Counted from the first letter of the stretch, positions 24,804 through 34,105 are shown. The stretch: 56,844 nt of DNA from Aquibium sp. A9E412 (GCF_030398335.1 NZ_JAOAOP010000022.1:1-56844); one strand, 5' to 3'. Notes: a model not told the origin generated them from the letters alone. A program made the numbers and translations.

Positions 24804-25724
24804 TCAGGCCGGGACGCGGTCGCCGGTCACCAGCATCTGGCGCGACAGCTCGCCGATCTCGGGGTCCTTGCCGGTGCTGCCGCGACGCGTCAGGCCGACC
24901 TGCCAGGCGCCGGGCTCGCCGACGATCTCGAACAGGTTGTAGTGCGCGGCCGGCTTCTTGCTGCCATGCGACTGGCCGGCCGCGGCGACGCCGACCACCG
25001 GCACGCTGGCGTCCTTGCCGTCGATCCAGTGCACGGTGGCACGGTGCGTGTGGCCGTGCAGCACGAGCTCGGCGCCGTGCGCGCGCAGCACGCGCTGGAA
25101 GCGGCCGATGCCGTAGAGCCGCTTGTGCGTGGCGGTGGCGCTGCGCACCGGCGGATGGTGGATCATCACGACGCGGAACAGGCCGCGCCGGCCGGCCTCG
25201 TCGAGCATGGCGGCGAGGCGGCGCGCCTGGCGCTCCTCGAAGAAGCCGCTCGCCATGAAGGGGCCGGTCGCGCGCGCCGACGACACGCCGATCAGCGCCA
25301 GCGGGCCGCGCTCGCGCAGGAAGGGAAAGCCGCGCCGGTCGACCGGGCCGTGCGCCCCGTCGCCGCGCATCCACGCGCCCCAGGCGCGGCACACCCGGTC
25401 GAGCGCGCCCGGTACATAGGCGTCGTGGTTGCCGGGCACCACCGAGACCGTGTCCGGCGTGCCGAGCCCTTCGAGCCACAGCCGCGCCATCTCGATCTCC
25501 GCCTTGAGCGCCAGGTTCACCAGGTCGCCGGTCAGCGCGATGTGGTCCGGATCGACCGCCAGCATGTCCTCGGTGATGCGGTCGATGATGCCGTGGTCGA
25601 GATGGACGCGGCGCGAGCGGTGCCAGTTGATGTAGCCGGTGATGCGCTTGGAGGCGAGATCGCGATAGGTTACATCGGGCAGCGGGCCGAGATGGATGTC
25701 TGAGAAATGGGCAAGCCGGAACAT
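24804..25724 (-). CDS. Metallophosphoesterase (calcineurin-like)
   Basis: Protein of 306 aa of the calcineurin-like phosphoesterase fold. Dinuclear-metal motifs are in order: FSDIHLG (D-x-H), ALTGDLVN (GD), VVPGNHDAY (GNHD), VMIHHPP and LHGHTHRA (GHxH). The substrate cannot be read from sequence; relatives act on cyclic nucleotides or phosphodiesters. I chose ATG 25724 (MFRLAHFSD) by family start; GTG 25742 has a better purine tract (GGAAAGGGG) and would add six residues. Divergent from the Nudix gene. Confidence 0.9.
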   Translation of the reverse strand: MFRLAHFSDIHLGPLPDVTYRDLASKRITGYINWHRSRRVHLDHGIIDRITEDMLAVDPDHIALTGDLVNLALKAEIEMARLWLEGLGTPDTVSVVPGNHDAYVPGALDRVCRAWGAWMRGDGAHGPVDRRGFPFLRERGPLALIGVSSARATGPFMASGFFEERQARRLAAMLDEAGRRGLFRVVMIHHPPVRSATATHKRLYGIGRFQRVLRAHGAELVLHGHTHRATVHWIDGKDASVPVVGVAAAGQSHGSKKPAAHYNLFEIVGEPGAWQVGLTRRGSTGKDPEIGELSRQMLVTGDRVPA

Positions 25725-25774
25725 GGCTTTTTTGTAGGACACGCGCGCGCCCCTTTCCAGCCCCGGCGCATGCC

Positions 25775-26254
25775 ATGAGCGGTGCGCAGGGCGGCGGGCC
25801 GCGGCTTCGCGTGCGGCTGTTCCACGCCTGGTTCCTGCTGCGCCGGCCGATGACGCTCGGCGCCCGCGCCGTCGTGCACGACACGCGCGCGAACGCCGTC
25901 TTCCTGGTGCGCCACACCTATGTGCCGGGCTGGCAGTTTCCCGGCGGCGGCGTCGAGCCCGGCGAGACGATGGCCGAGGCGCTCGAGCGCGAGCTGATGG
26001 AGGAGGGCAACATCGCCCTCACCGCGCCGCCGCGCCTCGTGTCGATGCATCTCAACCGCAATGCCAGCCGGCGCGATCACGTGGCGCTCTACCTCGCCAC
26101 CGCCTTCCGCCAAAAGGCGCCGCGCGCGCCCGATGCCGAGATCGCCGAATGCGGCTTCTTCGCCCTCGACCGCCTGCCCGAGGGCACGACGCCGGCCACG
26201 CACCGGCGTCTCGCGGAGCTGTTTCACGGGGCGTCCGTCTCGCCCCACTGGTAG
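25775..26254 (+). CDS. Nudix hydrolase
   Basis: Protein of 159 aa. The Nudix box is GGGVEPGETMAEALERELME followed by EGNI; its usual final glycine is replaced by Asn, with a Gly one residue earlier. The N-terminal part (FHAWFLLRRPMTLGARAVVH) resembles Nudix proteins acting on nucleotide or dinucleotide substrates, but substrate is unknown. It ends 7 bases before the convergent glutathionyl-hydroquinone reductase gene. Confidence 0.88.
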   Translation: MSGAQGGGPRLRVRLFHAWFLLRRPMTLGARAVVHDTRANAVFLVRHTYVPGWQFPGGGVEPGETMAEALERELMEEGNIALTAPPRLVSMHLNRNASRRDHVALYLATAFRQKAPRAPDAEIAECGFFALDRLPEGTTPATHRRLAELFHGASVSPHW

Positions 26255-26261
26255 CCGCCGC

Positions 26262-27251
26262 TCAGGCCGCCTTGCGGAAACGGTCGCGGTCGTGCGGCGC
26301 GTCGTAGTCGAGCGCGGGGCCGAGCGGCACGATGCGCGTCGGGTTCACCGTCTCGTGGCTGCCGTAATAGTGCGCCTTGATGTGGTGCATGTTCACCGTC
26401 TCGGCGACGCCCGGCACCTGGTAGAGCTCGCGCAGATAGTTCGACAGGTTGGGGAAGTCGGCGATGCGCTGGCGGTTGCACTTGAAGTGGCCGTAATAGA
26501 CCGGATCGAAGCGCACCAGCGTGGTGAACAGCCGCCAGTCGGCCTCCGTCAGCCGCTCGCCGACCAGATAGCGCTGCGCGTCGAGCCGCGCCTCGACTGT
26601 GTCGAGCGCGTCGAACAGCTCGCGGTAGGCCTCCTCGTAGGCCTCCTGGGTGGTGGCGAAGCCGGTGCGGTAGACACCGTTGTTGATCGCCGGATAGACC
26701 AGCGCGTTGATCGCGTCGATCTCCCCGCGCAGCGCTTGCGGGTAGAGGTCGAGGCCGGCGTCGCCCCAGGCGTCGAAGGCCTCGTTGAGCATGCGGACGA
26801 TCTCGGCCGACTCGTTGGAGACGATCGTCTCGGTCTTGCGGTCCCACAGCACCGGCACCGTCACGCGGCCGGAATAGGACGGGTCGGCCCGGGTGTAGAG
26901 CTGGTGCAGGTACTGCAGGCCGTAGAGCTCGTCGCCGGTGGCGCCGTCCTCGGCCAGGAAGGTCCAGCCGTTCTCGCCCATGAAGTGGTGCACGACGGAG
27001 ACCGAGATGACGTCCTCGAGCTTCTTGAGCTTGCGCAGGATCAGCGTGCGGTGCGCCCAGGGGCAGGCGAGCGAGACGTAGAGGTGGTAGCGTCCGGGCT
27101 CGGCCGGAAAGCCGGTCTGGCCGTCGGGTCCCGGCGCGCCGTCGCGGGTGATCCAGTTGCGGAACTGCGAGGCGGAGCGCTCGAAGCGTCCGCCGGATTT
27201 GTTCGTGTCGTACCACTTGTCGTGCCACACGCCGTCGACTAGCAGGCCCAT
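26262..27251 (-). CDS. Glutathionyl-hydroquinone reductase (xi-class GST, YqjG/ECM4 type)
   Basis: Protein of 329 aa that reduces glutathionyl-hydroquinones to hydroquinones, using glutathione. The active-site Cys63 lies in CPWAHRTL; the N-terminal SASQFRNWITRDG and the C-terminal GST domain (YLVGERLTEADWRLFTTLVR, RFDPVYYGHFKCN) are family hallmarks. The ATG at 27251 has AAGGAGAG 7 bases upstream; the open frame beyond is not family sequence. Single gene. Confidence 0.95.
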   Translation of the reverse strand: MGLLVDGVWHDKWYDTNKSGGRFERSASQFRNWITRDGAPGPDGQTGFPAEPGRYHLYVSLACPWAHRTLILRKLKKLEDVISVSVVHHFMGENGWTFLAEDGATGDELYGLQYLHQLYTRADPSYSGRVTVPVLWDRKTETIVSNESAEIVRMLNEAFDAWGDAGLDLYPQALRGEIDAINALVYPAINNGVYRTGFATTQEAYEEAYRELFDALDTVEARLDAQRYLVGERLTEADWRLFTTLVRFDPVYYGHFKCNRQRIADFPNLSNYLRELYQVPGVAETVNMHHIKAHYYGSHETVNPTRIVPLGPALDYDAPHDRDRFRKAA

Positions 27252-27414
27252 CGTGCGCTCTCCTTGGTTGCGAGACTCCATGTAGGTCGGGCGCCGCGCA
27301 GGCCAAACGCCGCGGCCGGTGAACGGTGCGTCACGCCGACGGGCGGCGGCGCCACAAGCGGATGGACGGCAGCCGCGAATGGTGCTAGCGGAGACGGCAA
27401 GGAGACCGACTGCC

Positions 27415-27470
27415 ATGCTCAAGAGGCTTTTCGCGCGACGACGACAGGGCTGACGGCGCCACAGGCGCCG
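27415..27470 (+). other. Small leader-like ORF plus hairpin before the GNAT gene
   Basis: ATG 27415 opens 12 codons (MLKRLFARRRQG, stop 27453) with AAGGAG about 10 bases upstream. A 7-bp stem, CGGCGCC/GGCGCCG, with loop ACA directly follows (27454-27470), 65 bases before the acetyltransferase ATG. It looks like a short attenuator-type leader, but nothing proves expression. The rest of 27252-27535 shows no gene. Confidence 0.25.
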
Positions 27471-27535
27471 CCGCGATGCGCCCGGGCCGCGCGCCCGTGC
27501 AGACCCCTTCGTCCCGCTGCGAGCGAGCCCACGAC

Positions 27536-28117
27536 ATGAGCCTGAACGAGATCGCCTTCCGGCCGGAAGACCCGGCGCACGACCCCGCCATCGAGATCAT
27601 CAACGAAGAAGCCTTCGGGCCGGGCCGCTTCGCGCGCGCCGCCTACCGCATCCGCGAGGGCGGGCCGCACGAGCGGGCGCTGTCCTTCGTCGCGCTGGAC
27701 GGCGCGGCGGTGATCGGCTCGGTGCGGCTGACGCGGGTGGCGGCCGGCGGCGGGCGGGCGCTCTTGCTCGGGCCGCTGGCGGTGCGGCCGGCCTACAAGA
27801 ACCGCGGCATCGGCAAGAAGCTGGTGGCGATCGCCGTCGAGGCGGCCCGCCGGGCCGGCGCCGGCGTGGTGCTGCTCGTCGGCGATGCGCCGTATTATGG
27901 TCCGCTCGGCTTCCGCCAGGTGCCGCCCGGCCGGCTCGCCATGCCGCGGCCGGTCGATCCCGACCGTCTGCTGGCGGCCGAGCTGCGGGCCGGCGCGCTG
28001 GCGGCGCTGTCGGGCGCGGTCATGCATGCCGACCTCGCAGCAGCGGCCGCGCCGGCGAGCGCGCGAGAGGGCGAGGCTGAGGCGGCCGAGCCGCGCGTCG
28101 CGGCCGCACGCCGCTAG
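27536..28117 (+). CDS. GNAT-family N-acetyltransferase
   Basis: Protein of 193 aa with the GNAT acetyl-CoA fold. Motif A is LGPLAVRPAYKNRGIGKKLV (R-G-I-G-K); later GDAPYYGPLGFRQVP is typical of the YhbS-like subgroup, whose substrates are mostly unknown. The C-terminal 25 residues are Ala/Glu-rich and probably disordered. I chose ATG 27536 (MSLNEIAFRPED), although its ribosome site is weak. An intergenic repeat starts right after its stop codon. Confidence 0.88.
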   Translation: MSLNEIAFRPEDPAHDPAIEIINEEAFGPGRFARAAYRIREGGPHERALSFVALDGAAVIGSVRLTRVAAGGGRALLLGPLAVRPAYKNRGIGKKLVAIAVEAARRAGAGVVLLVGDAPYYGPLGFRQVPPGRLAMPRPVDPDRLLAAELRAGALAALSGAVMHADLAAAAAPASAREGEAEAAEPRVAAARR

Positions 28118-28119
28118 CG

Positions 28120-28216
28120 CCGTTCTGCGTTTCACGGAATCGCAGATCGGCTCTAACGCATTGTTTTCACGCGTTTGCGAACGGCGAACCGCCTCCCACT
28201 TCGCCTGGAAACGCTA
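28120..28216. repeat. Intergenic repeat, copy A
   Basis: About 95 bases directly after the acetyltransferase gene. It is ~92% identical by eye to 56755-56844, differing at about 7 of 91 positions, and related to an inverted copy at 37854-37950. It contains GCGTTTCACGGAATCGCAGA near one end and CACTTCGCCTGGAAACG near the other. It resembles a dispersed short repeat I recall from many Hyphomicrobiales genomes. Confidence 0.85.
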
Positions 28217-28260
28217 TGGAGCCGCCGCCGAAGCCGGTTGCCGCTTCGCCCGGAGCCGCT

Positions 28261-30324
28261 TCAGCGGCCCTCGCGGAACCAGGTGGAGCCGAGCGCCAGC
28301 AGCAGCAGGCCGAGGCCGAGGAAGCCGGCGAACAGCGGCACGCGGCGCACCGATTTCAGCACGCTGTCGTCGGTGCTCTTCAGGCCGATCCAGTCGCGCC
28401 CGGCCGCATCGCCGCCGCGCACCGGCACGATGCCGGGCAGGTCGAGGCCGCCGCCCTCGGCGACCCGCCGCACGCTGCCGCCGGACGCTTCGGCGACGCC
28501 GCGCAGCCGCTCGGTCGTCGAGACGGTGTCGGCGAACTCCGGCGCGTTGACCGGCCCGACATGGGCGAGCACCGACAGCTCGCCGTTGGCGACCTGGTAG
28601 AGGCCGATCTCGTCGGTCTCCACCGCGCCTTCGAAGATGCCCGGTTCGCTCTCGGCGAGCGGCACCTCGAAGCGCTCGCCCGACGGCGCGATGACGGTCG
28701 CCGGATCGGTCTCGTCGGCCATCGTCTGGCGGCGCACGGTGAGCGTCATGCCGCTGCCTTCCGCCGTCAGCCGCTCCTCCTCGAGGTCCGGCTCCTTCAT
28801 CAGCCAGTGGGCGATGCGGCGGTAGAGCTGGACGTGCGGGCCGCCGCCCTCGTAGCCGCGCGCCCACAGCCAGCCCTGGTCGGACAGGAACATGCCGACG
28901 CGGCCCTCGCCCTGGCGCTTGAGCAGCAGCAGCGGCCGCTCGTCGGGCCCCTGCATGACGACCTGGCCGTCGGGCCGCTCGACGCCGATCAGCCGGAACC
29001 AGCGGCTCCAGCGCGGCGGCTCGCTGGCCGAGCCGTCGAGCCCGCGGGTCACCGGATGCCGCTCGCCGCGCTCGGTCAGGCGCGGGAAGAAGCCCTGCTC
29101 GAGCACGTCGCCGGTGGGCAGCGCCGGCAGCGCGCCGATCAGCGGCGTGTGGGCGATCGACTGGTTGCCGGCATATTCCGGCCCGGCGGCGACCAGAAGC
29201 GCGCCGCCGTTTTCCACATACTCGGCGATGTAGTCGTAATAGAGGATCGGCAGCACGTCGCGGTGCTGGTAGCGGTCGAAGATGATGAGGTCGAAATCGT
29301 CGATCTTCTCGACGAACAGCTCGCGCGTCGGGAAGGCGATCAGCGACAGCTCGTTGATCGGCGTGCCGTCCTGCTTTTCCGGCGGCCGCAGGATGGTGAA
29401 GTGGACGAGGTCGACGGAGGCGTCGGACTTCAGGAGGTTGCGCCAGGTGCGCTCGCCGGCATGCGGCTCGCCCGAGACGAGCAGCACGCGCAGGTTCTCG
29501 CGGATGCCGTCGACCAGCGCGATGGTGCGGTTGTTGGCGGTGGTCAGCTCGCCGTCCTCGGGCTCGATGGCGAGCTCGACGATGTTGCGTCCGGCATTGG
29601 GGATGACCACGTCGATCGGCATCTCGCGGCCGACCGGGACATCCTCCACCGAGACCGGCTCGCCGTTGACCGACAGGCGCACGGTGGCGCTGCCGCGCCG
29701 GTCGTCCTCGGCGAGCACGCGGTAGGTCATCTCCAGCGGCTTGCCGACGATGCCGAAGCGCGGCGCGCGCTCGAAGCGGATGCGCCGGTCGCGCTCGTCC
29801 TCCGCGCCGGTGACCAGCGCGTGCAGCGGCGCCGACAGGCCGGCGGCCGACTGCGGCACGTCGTGCACCTGGCCGTCGGTGACCATCACCGCGCCGCCGA
29901 CGCGCGAGGGCGGCACGTCGCGGAAGGCGTTGTCGAGCGCGTCGAACAGCCGCGTCTCGGTGCGCTCGTCGGCGGCGTCGGCGGTGCCCGCCTCGATCAC
30001 CCGTACGTCGAACTGCGGAAAGCGCTCGAGCCGCTGCTTCAGCGCCTCGAGCGCCCGGTCGGTCTCGGCCCGGCGCTCGCCGATCTCCTGGCTCTGGCTG
30101 CGGTCGGCGATCAGCGCCACGACGCTCTTCAGCGGCTCGCGCTCCTCGTCGAGCAGCACCGGGTTGGCGAGCGCGACGGCGAGGGCCGCCAGCGCCGCGA
30201 TGCGCAGCAGCGCGCCGCGCCGGCGCAGCCACAGGCCGGCCAGCGCCAGCAGGAGCACCGGCACCAGCAACAGGCCGAGCAGCGGCCAGGCGATCAGCGG
30301 CTCGAAGCTCAGCGACCAGTTCAT
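28261..30324 (-). CDS. Large membrane protein of the MoxR/DUF58 operon (GATase-like fold)
   Basis: Protein of 687 aa. Two N-terminal membrane helices (about 10-32 and 37-55), a von Willebrand A-like part (VVALIADRSQSQEIGE, AVMVTDGQVHDVP), a central class I glutamine-amidotransferase-like domain (VLLVSGEPHAGERTWRNLL, YIAEYVENGGALLVAAGPEY) without an obvious catalytic Cys, and a C-terminal helix (FAGFLGLGLLLLALGSTW). Last gene of a four-gene leftward operon, one base after the DUF4159 gene. Bat/MoxR-type clusters are linked to envelope stress; exact role unknown. Confidence 0.85.
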   Translation of the reverse strand: MNWSLSFEPLIAWPLLGLLLVPVLLLALAGLWLRRRGALLRIAALAALAVALANPVLLDEEREPLKSVVALIADRSQSQEIGERRAETDRALEALKQRLERFPQFDVRVIEAGTADAADERTETRLFDALDNAFRDVPPSRVGGAVMVTDGQVHDVPQSAAGLSAPLHALVTGAEDERDRRIRFERAPRFGIVGKPLEMTYRVLAEDDRRGSATVRLSVNGEPVSVEDVPVGREMPIDVVIPNAGRNIVELAIEPEDGELTTANNRTIALVDGIRENLRVLLVSGEPHAGERTWRNLLKSDASVDLVHFTILRPPEKQDGTPINELSLIAFPTRELFVEKIDDFDLIIFDRYQHRDVLPILYYDYIAEYVENGGALLVAAGPEYAGNQSIAHTPLIGALPALPTGDVLEQGFFPRLTERGERHPVTRGLDGSASEPPRWSRWFRLIGVERPDGQVVMQGPDERPLLLLKRQGEGRVGMFLSDQGWLWARGYEGGGPHVQLYRRIAHWLMKEPDLEEERLTAEGSGMTLTVRRQTMADETDPATVIAPSGERFEVPLAESEPGIFEGAVETDEIGLYQVANGELSVLAHVGPVNAPEFADTVSTTERLRGVAEASGGSVRRVAEGGGLDLPGIVPVRGGDAAGRDWIGLKSTDDSVLKSVRRVPLFAGFLGLGLLLLALGSTWFREGR

Positions 30325-30325
30325 C

Positions 30326-33166
30326 TCACTGCCCCAGCCGCTCGAGCAGGACCGGCACGTGCACCTGGTCCGATTTGTAGTTGCCGGTCAGCATGTACAT
30401 CATGATGTTGACGCCGGCGCGGAAGGCGTAGACGCGCTGCAGCGGATCGGCCGGCACCGTCGGCAGCAGCGCACCGCCGTCGCTGTCGATCGCCCAGGCG
30501 CCGGCCAGGTCGTTGCCGGTGATCATGATCGGCGACACGCCGTCGCCGGTGCGCACCGGCCGGTCGGCGCGGCTTTCGGCGTCGAGCGCGGCCTCGACCC
30601 ACAGCGGGCTGCCGCGGTAGCGGCCGGGAAACTCCGACAGGATGTAGAACGCCTTGGTCAGCACGTGGTCGTCGGGCACCGGCTCCAGGGCGGGCACGTT
30701 GAGGCCGGACAGGATGTCGCGCAGGCGCTGCGTGCCGGGGCTGACGGCGCCGCCGTCGCGGAAGCCGCCGGAGAACTGGTCGCGCGTGTCGAACAGCACC
30801 GTGCCGCCCTGGCGCATGTAGGCGTCGACGCGGGCGATCGCCGCCTCCGACGGCATCGCCGCGTCCGGCGCCATCGGCCAGTAGATCAGCGGGTAGAAGG
30901 CGAGCTCGTCGCTGTCGATGTCGACGCCGGCCGGCTCGCCCGGCTCGAAGGCGGTCTTCTGCGCCAGGAAGCGCGACAGGCCGGCGATGCCGGCGCGGCT
31001 CACCGAATCGATCGCCGAATCGCCGGTCAGCACATAGCCGATGCGCGTCTCGCTGATCGCCTCGATCACCGCCTGGTCGTCGGGCTGCTGGTCCGGCCGG
31101 GCGTCCTGCGCGGCGGCCGGATCGGCCGGCCACAGGCCAGCGGCGAGCACGAGAGCGAGCGCCGGCGCGGCGGCGGTGCGCGCCGCGCCGGGGCGGCGCC
31201 GCAGGCCGGCAAACAGGCCGCCGAGCCACAGGACGGCGAGCGCGTCGAGCGCCAGCAGGCCGAGGGAAGCGGCGAGCAGCGGCCCCTTGAGGTCGCGCGA
31301 CTGGTCGAAGGCGTAGGAGGCGTCGGTCACCGGCAGCGCGGTGTCGGGCCGGGCGAGGGGGGCGAGCGTCGCCTTGGCGCCGAACAGGTTGTGCGCCACC
31401 ACGCCGGCCTCGCTGCCGTAGAGGCCGGGCGGGTTGGCCAGCGTGACGGCACGCGGACCAGCGGCCGGCAGCGGCTCGGCCTGCGGCGGCGGCGGCACCA
31501 GCGTGCCGTCGGCGCCGATCATGCGGTAGGGGGCGAGCGTGCCGGTGCCGCCGTCGGCGGCCGCATCGATGCGGCCCTGGTTGCGCGAGAGCTGCACCAC
31601 GCGGCGCAGCATCTCGACGAAGCTGCCGGAGATCGGCAGGTTCGACCAGGTCGCCTCCGGCGTGACGTGGAACAGCACCACCATGCCGTCGCCGCGCTGC
31701 GCGCCGGTGACGAGCGGCGTGCCGTCGGCGAGGTTGGCCCAGGTGCGCTCGACGATCTCGGCCGACGGCTCGGCCAGCACCTGCCGGCGCACCGTCACGT
31801 CGCGCGGCGGGGCGAGGTCGGCGAACGGCCCGGCCGGCGGAAACTCCGTCACCGGCTGCGGCTCGGTCCACGACAGCGTGCCGCCGAGCGAGCGCTCGCC
31901 GAGCCGCAGACGCACCGGCAGCAGCTCGGGATCGTTCTCGGCGACGGCGAGCCGCGGTCCGGCGAAGCGCACCAGCGTGCCGCCGCCGCGCACCCACTCG
32001 ACGAGCCTTTCGCGCGCCGCCTCGGGCAGCGTGCCGACATCGGCCATGACGATGATCGCCGGGCCGCGCTCGATCAGCTCGGGGATCGCCTCGGTCGCTT
32101 CCAGCCGGCTCGGCTCGACGAGGTCGGCGTAGGGCGCCAGGGCGCGGCGGATGTAGTAGAGCGGCGACAGCAGCGGCTGCGCCTGGTCGGCCTCGACGGG
32201 CGACAGCAGCCCGACGCGGCGGCGCCGCGCGTTCTCGTCGAGCACGTGCAGGCCGCCGGCATGGCGCTCGCCCTCCAGGGCGACGGCGGCGAAGTCGTTG
32301 CGCAGCTCGAAGGGCACGGCCATGTCGGCGAAGGCGCTGGTCTCGCCGGGGCCGAAGGCGAGCGCGGCCTCGGCGATGCGCCGGCCCTTGTCGTCGGAGG
32401 CGAAGACGGCGAGCCGGCGCGGCGCGGCGTCGCCCGGCGCCCGGACGGCCGAGACGCGGAAGGCCTCCGGCCGGTTTTCGGCGGCCGTCACCACGGCCGT
32501 CGACAGGCCGTCGGGCGAAAACCACAGGACGCGCGCCGCGCCGGCGGCGAACAGCGTCTCGAAGGCCGCCTCGTCGCCCTCGGCCGCCAGCCCGTCGGCG
32601 AGCACGGCGATGGCGGCGCCCGGCAGGTCGGCGAGGGCGTCGGCGACGCGGGCATAGGTGCCGGGCCGGTCGGTCGGCACGGGCTGCGGCGCGGCCGCGT
32701 TGAGCCGCTCGAGCGCGGCGTCGGCGCCGAACGGGCCGATCTCGGCATTGGCCGGCTCGGCGGTCATCGCCAGCACCACCGGCACGCCGCCGTCGCGCGC
32801 GTCGGCGATCAGCCGTTCGGCGGTGGCGGCGCGGCGGTCCCAGTCCGGCGCGCTCGCCCAGCCGTTGTCGACGACGAGCGCCAGCGCCCGGCCCTCGGCG
32901 GCCAGCCGCTCGCGCGGGTTGAGCACCGGATCGGCGAGCGCCAGGATGACGAGCGCGGCGATCGCCAGGCGCAGCAGCGTCAGCCACCACGGGCTTTGAT
33001 GCGGCGTCTCCTCCGTCTTCAGCACCCGGGCGAGGATGCGCAGCGGCGGGAAGACCTCCGTCTGCGGCCGCGGCGGCGTGAGCCGGAGCAGCCACCAGAT
33101 GACCGGCAGCGCCACCAGGCCCCACAGCACGAGCGGCTGCGCGAAGGACAGCGCCAGCGCGTTCAT
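30326..33166 (-). CDS. BatA/DUF4159 domain membrane protein
   Basis: Protein of 946 aa. The N-terminal aerotolerance-regulator (BatA) domain has a membrane helix and the typical WWLLRLTPPRPQTEVFPPLR. A vWA-like segment (LALVVDNGWASAP) follows, then membrane helices near 645-710 and a C-terminal DUF4159 domain (AYMRQGGTVLFDTRDQFSGG, then VLTKAFYILSEFPGRYRGSP). The ATG at 33166 overlaps the DUF58 stop codon (ATGA). Located between DUF58 and the 687-aa protein, all on the same strand. Confidence 0.9.
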   Translation of the reverse strand: MNALALSFAQPLVLWGLVALPVIWWLLRLTPPRPQTEVFPPLRILARVLKTEETPHQSPWWLTLLRLAIAALVILALADPVLNPRERLAAEGRALALVVDNGWASAPDWDRRAATAERLIADARDGGVPVVLAMTAEPANAEIGPFGADAALERLNAAAPQPVPTDRPGTYARVADALADLPGAAIAVLADGLAAEGDEAAFETLFAAGAARVLWFSPDGLSTAVVTAAENRPEAFRVSAVRAPGDAAPRRLAVFASDDKGRRIAEAALAFGPGETSAFADMAVPFELRNDFAAVALEGERHAGGLHVLDENARRRRVGLLSPVEADQAQPLLSPLYYIRRALAPYADLVEPSRLEATEAIPELIERGPAIIVMADVGTLPEAARERLVEWVRGGGTLVRFAGPRLAVAENDPELLPVRLRLGERSLGGTLSWTEPQPVTEFPPAGPFADLAPPRDVTVRRQVLAEPSAEIVERTWANLADGTPLVTGAQRGDGMVVLFHVTPEATWSNLPISGSFVEMLRRVVQLSRNQGRIDAAADGGTGTLAPYRMIGADGTLVPPPPQAEPLPAAGPRAVTLANPPGLYGSEAGVVAHNLFGAKATLAPLARPDTALPVTDASYAFDQSRDLKGPLLAASLGLLALDALAVLWLGGLFAGLRRRPGAARTAAAPALALVLAAGLWPADPAAAQDARPDQQPDDQAVIEAISETRIGYVLTGDSAIDSVSRAGIAGLSRFLAQKTAFEPGEPAGVDIDSDELAFYPLIYWPMAPDAAMPSEAAIARVDAYMRQGGTVLFDTRDQFSGGFRDGGAVSPGTQRLRDILSGLNVPALEPVPDDHVLTKAFYILSEFPGRYRGSPLWVEAALDAESRADRPVRTGDGVSPIMITGNDLAGAWAIDSDGGALLPTVPADPLQRVYAFRAGVNIMMYMLTGNYKSDQVHVPVLLERLGQ

Positions 33167-34080
33167 GCGCGCGTTCCCGCGCGGTAGCCGGCGTCCTCCG
33201 ACATCGCCTGGTGCACCTTGACCAGCGCCTCCGAGGCGAGCCGGTCGGTGTGGTTGACCGTCAGGCTCCAGCCGAGCCGCTTGCACCAGGCGGAAAGCTC
33301 GGCGCGGCGCGCGAGATAGAGCCGGCGGTACTCCTCGCCGAGCGCCTCGGCGCGGCCGGCCGTCAGCCGGGCGCCGGTCTCGGGATCGCGGAACTCGGTG
33401 CGGCCGGAATAGGGAAACACCTCCTCGGCCGGGTCGGCGACCTCGATCAGATGGGCGCGCGCGCCGCGCTGGGCGAGCGGCTCGAGCCAGGCGACGGTGT
33501 CCTCGACCGGGTCGAGGAAGTCGCTGACGAGCACGACGTCGCTGAAGCGGCGCACGGCGCCGAGGTCCGGCCGCGCCGGCGGCGCCTTGGCCTGGGCGAG
33601 CTGCGCGGCCAGCCGCTCGGCGCCGTGGCGCGAGACGAAGGGGTCGGTCAGTCCCGGCCAGGCGATGCGCTCGCCGCTGCGCGACAGAAGCTCGGCCAGC
33701 GCCAGCGCCAGCACCAGGGCGCGCGAATCCTTCGCCACAGCGGCGCTGGCCGACTTGTAGAGCATGGAGGGCGAGGCGTCGGCCCACAGCCAGATGGTGT
33801 GCGAGGCCTCCCACTCGCGGTCGCGCACGTAGAGCTGGTCGTCGCGCGCCGAGCGGCGCCAGTCGATGCGGGCGATCGCCTCGCCCTCGACATAGGGGCG
33901 GAACTGCCAGAAATTCTCGCCGATGCCGCGCTTGCGCCGGCCGTGCCAGCCGGCGATCACGTTGTTGGCGACGCGGCGGGCCTCGACCAGCAGGTCGGGC
34001 ACCATCGAGGCGCGCATGCGCGCCCGCGCCAGCGCATCGGGCAGCCCGACGGAGGAGGTGGCTTCGCCGACGCGCGCCAT
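33163..34080 (-). CDS. DUF58 domain protein
   Basis: Protein of 305 aa of the DUF58 family, the usual partner of MoxR ATPases. The signature is FRPYVEGEAIARIDWRRSAR, then DDQLYVRDREWE; after it come a vWA-like segment (LWADASPSMLYKSAS) and SDVVLVSDFLDP. A cytoplasmic adaptor role between the ATPase and the membrane partners is inferred for the family. It lies 25 bases after moxR and overlaps the DUF4159 gene by four bases. Confidence 0.92.
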   Translation of the reverse strand: MARVGEATSSVGLPDALARARMRASMVPDLLVEARRVANNVIAGWHGRRKRGIGENFWQFRPYVEGEAIARIDWRRSARDDQLYVRDREWEASHTIWLWADASPSMLYKSASAAVAKDSRALVLALALAELLSRSGERIAWPGLTDPFVSRHGAERLAAQLAQAKAPPARPDLGAVRRFSDVVLVSDFLDPVEDTVAWLEPLAQRGARAHLIEVADPAEEVFPYSGRTEFRDPETGARLTAGRAEALGEEYRRLYLARRAELSAWCKRLGWSLTVNHTDRLASEALVKVHQAMSEDAGYRAGTRA

Positions 34081-34105
34081 CAGCCGCCCATGCGCCGGCG
34101 GCCGG

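Noticed and set aside
27264-27539. 91-codon frame between the glutathionyl-hydroquinone reductase and GNAT genes
   Set aside because: No ribosome site, low-complexity composition, and overlap with the likely promoter region.
29741-33187. 1148-codon open frame opposite the DUF4159 and 687-aa genes
   Set aside because: Composition is Arg/Gly/His-rich with no motif, the usual shadow of a GC-rich coding strand.
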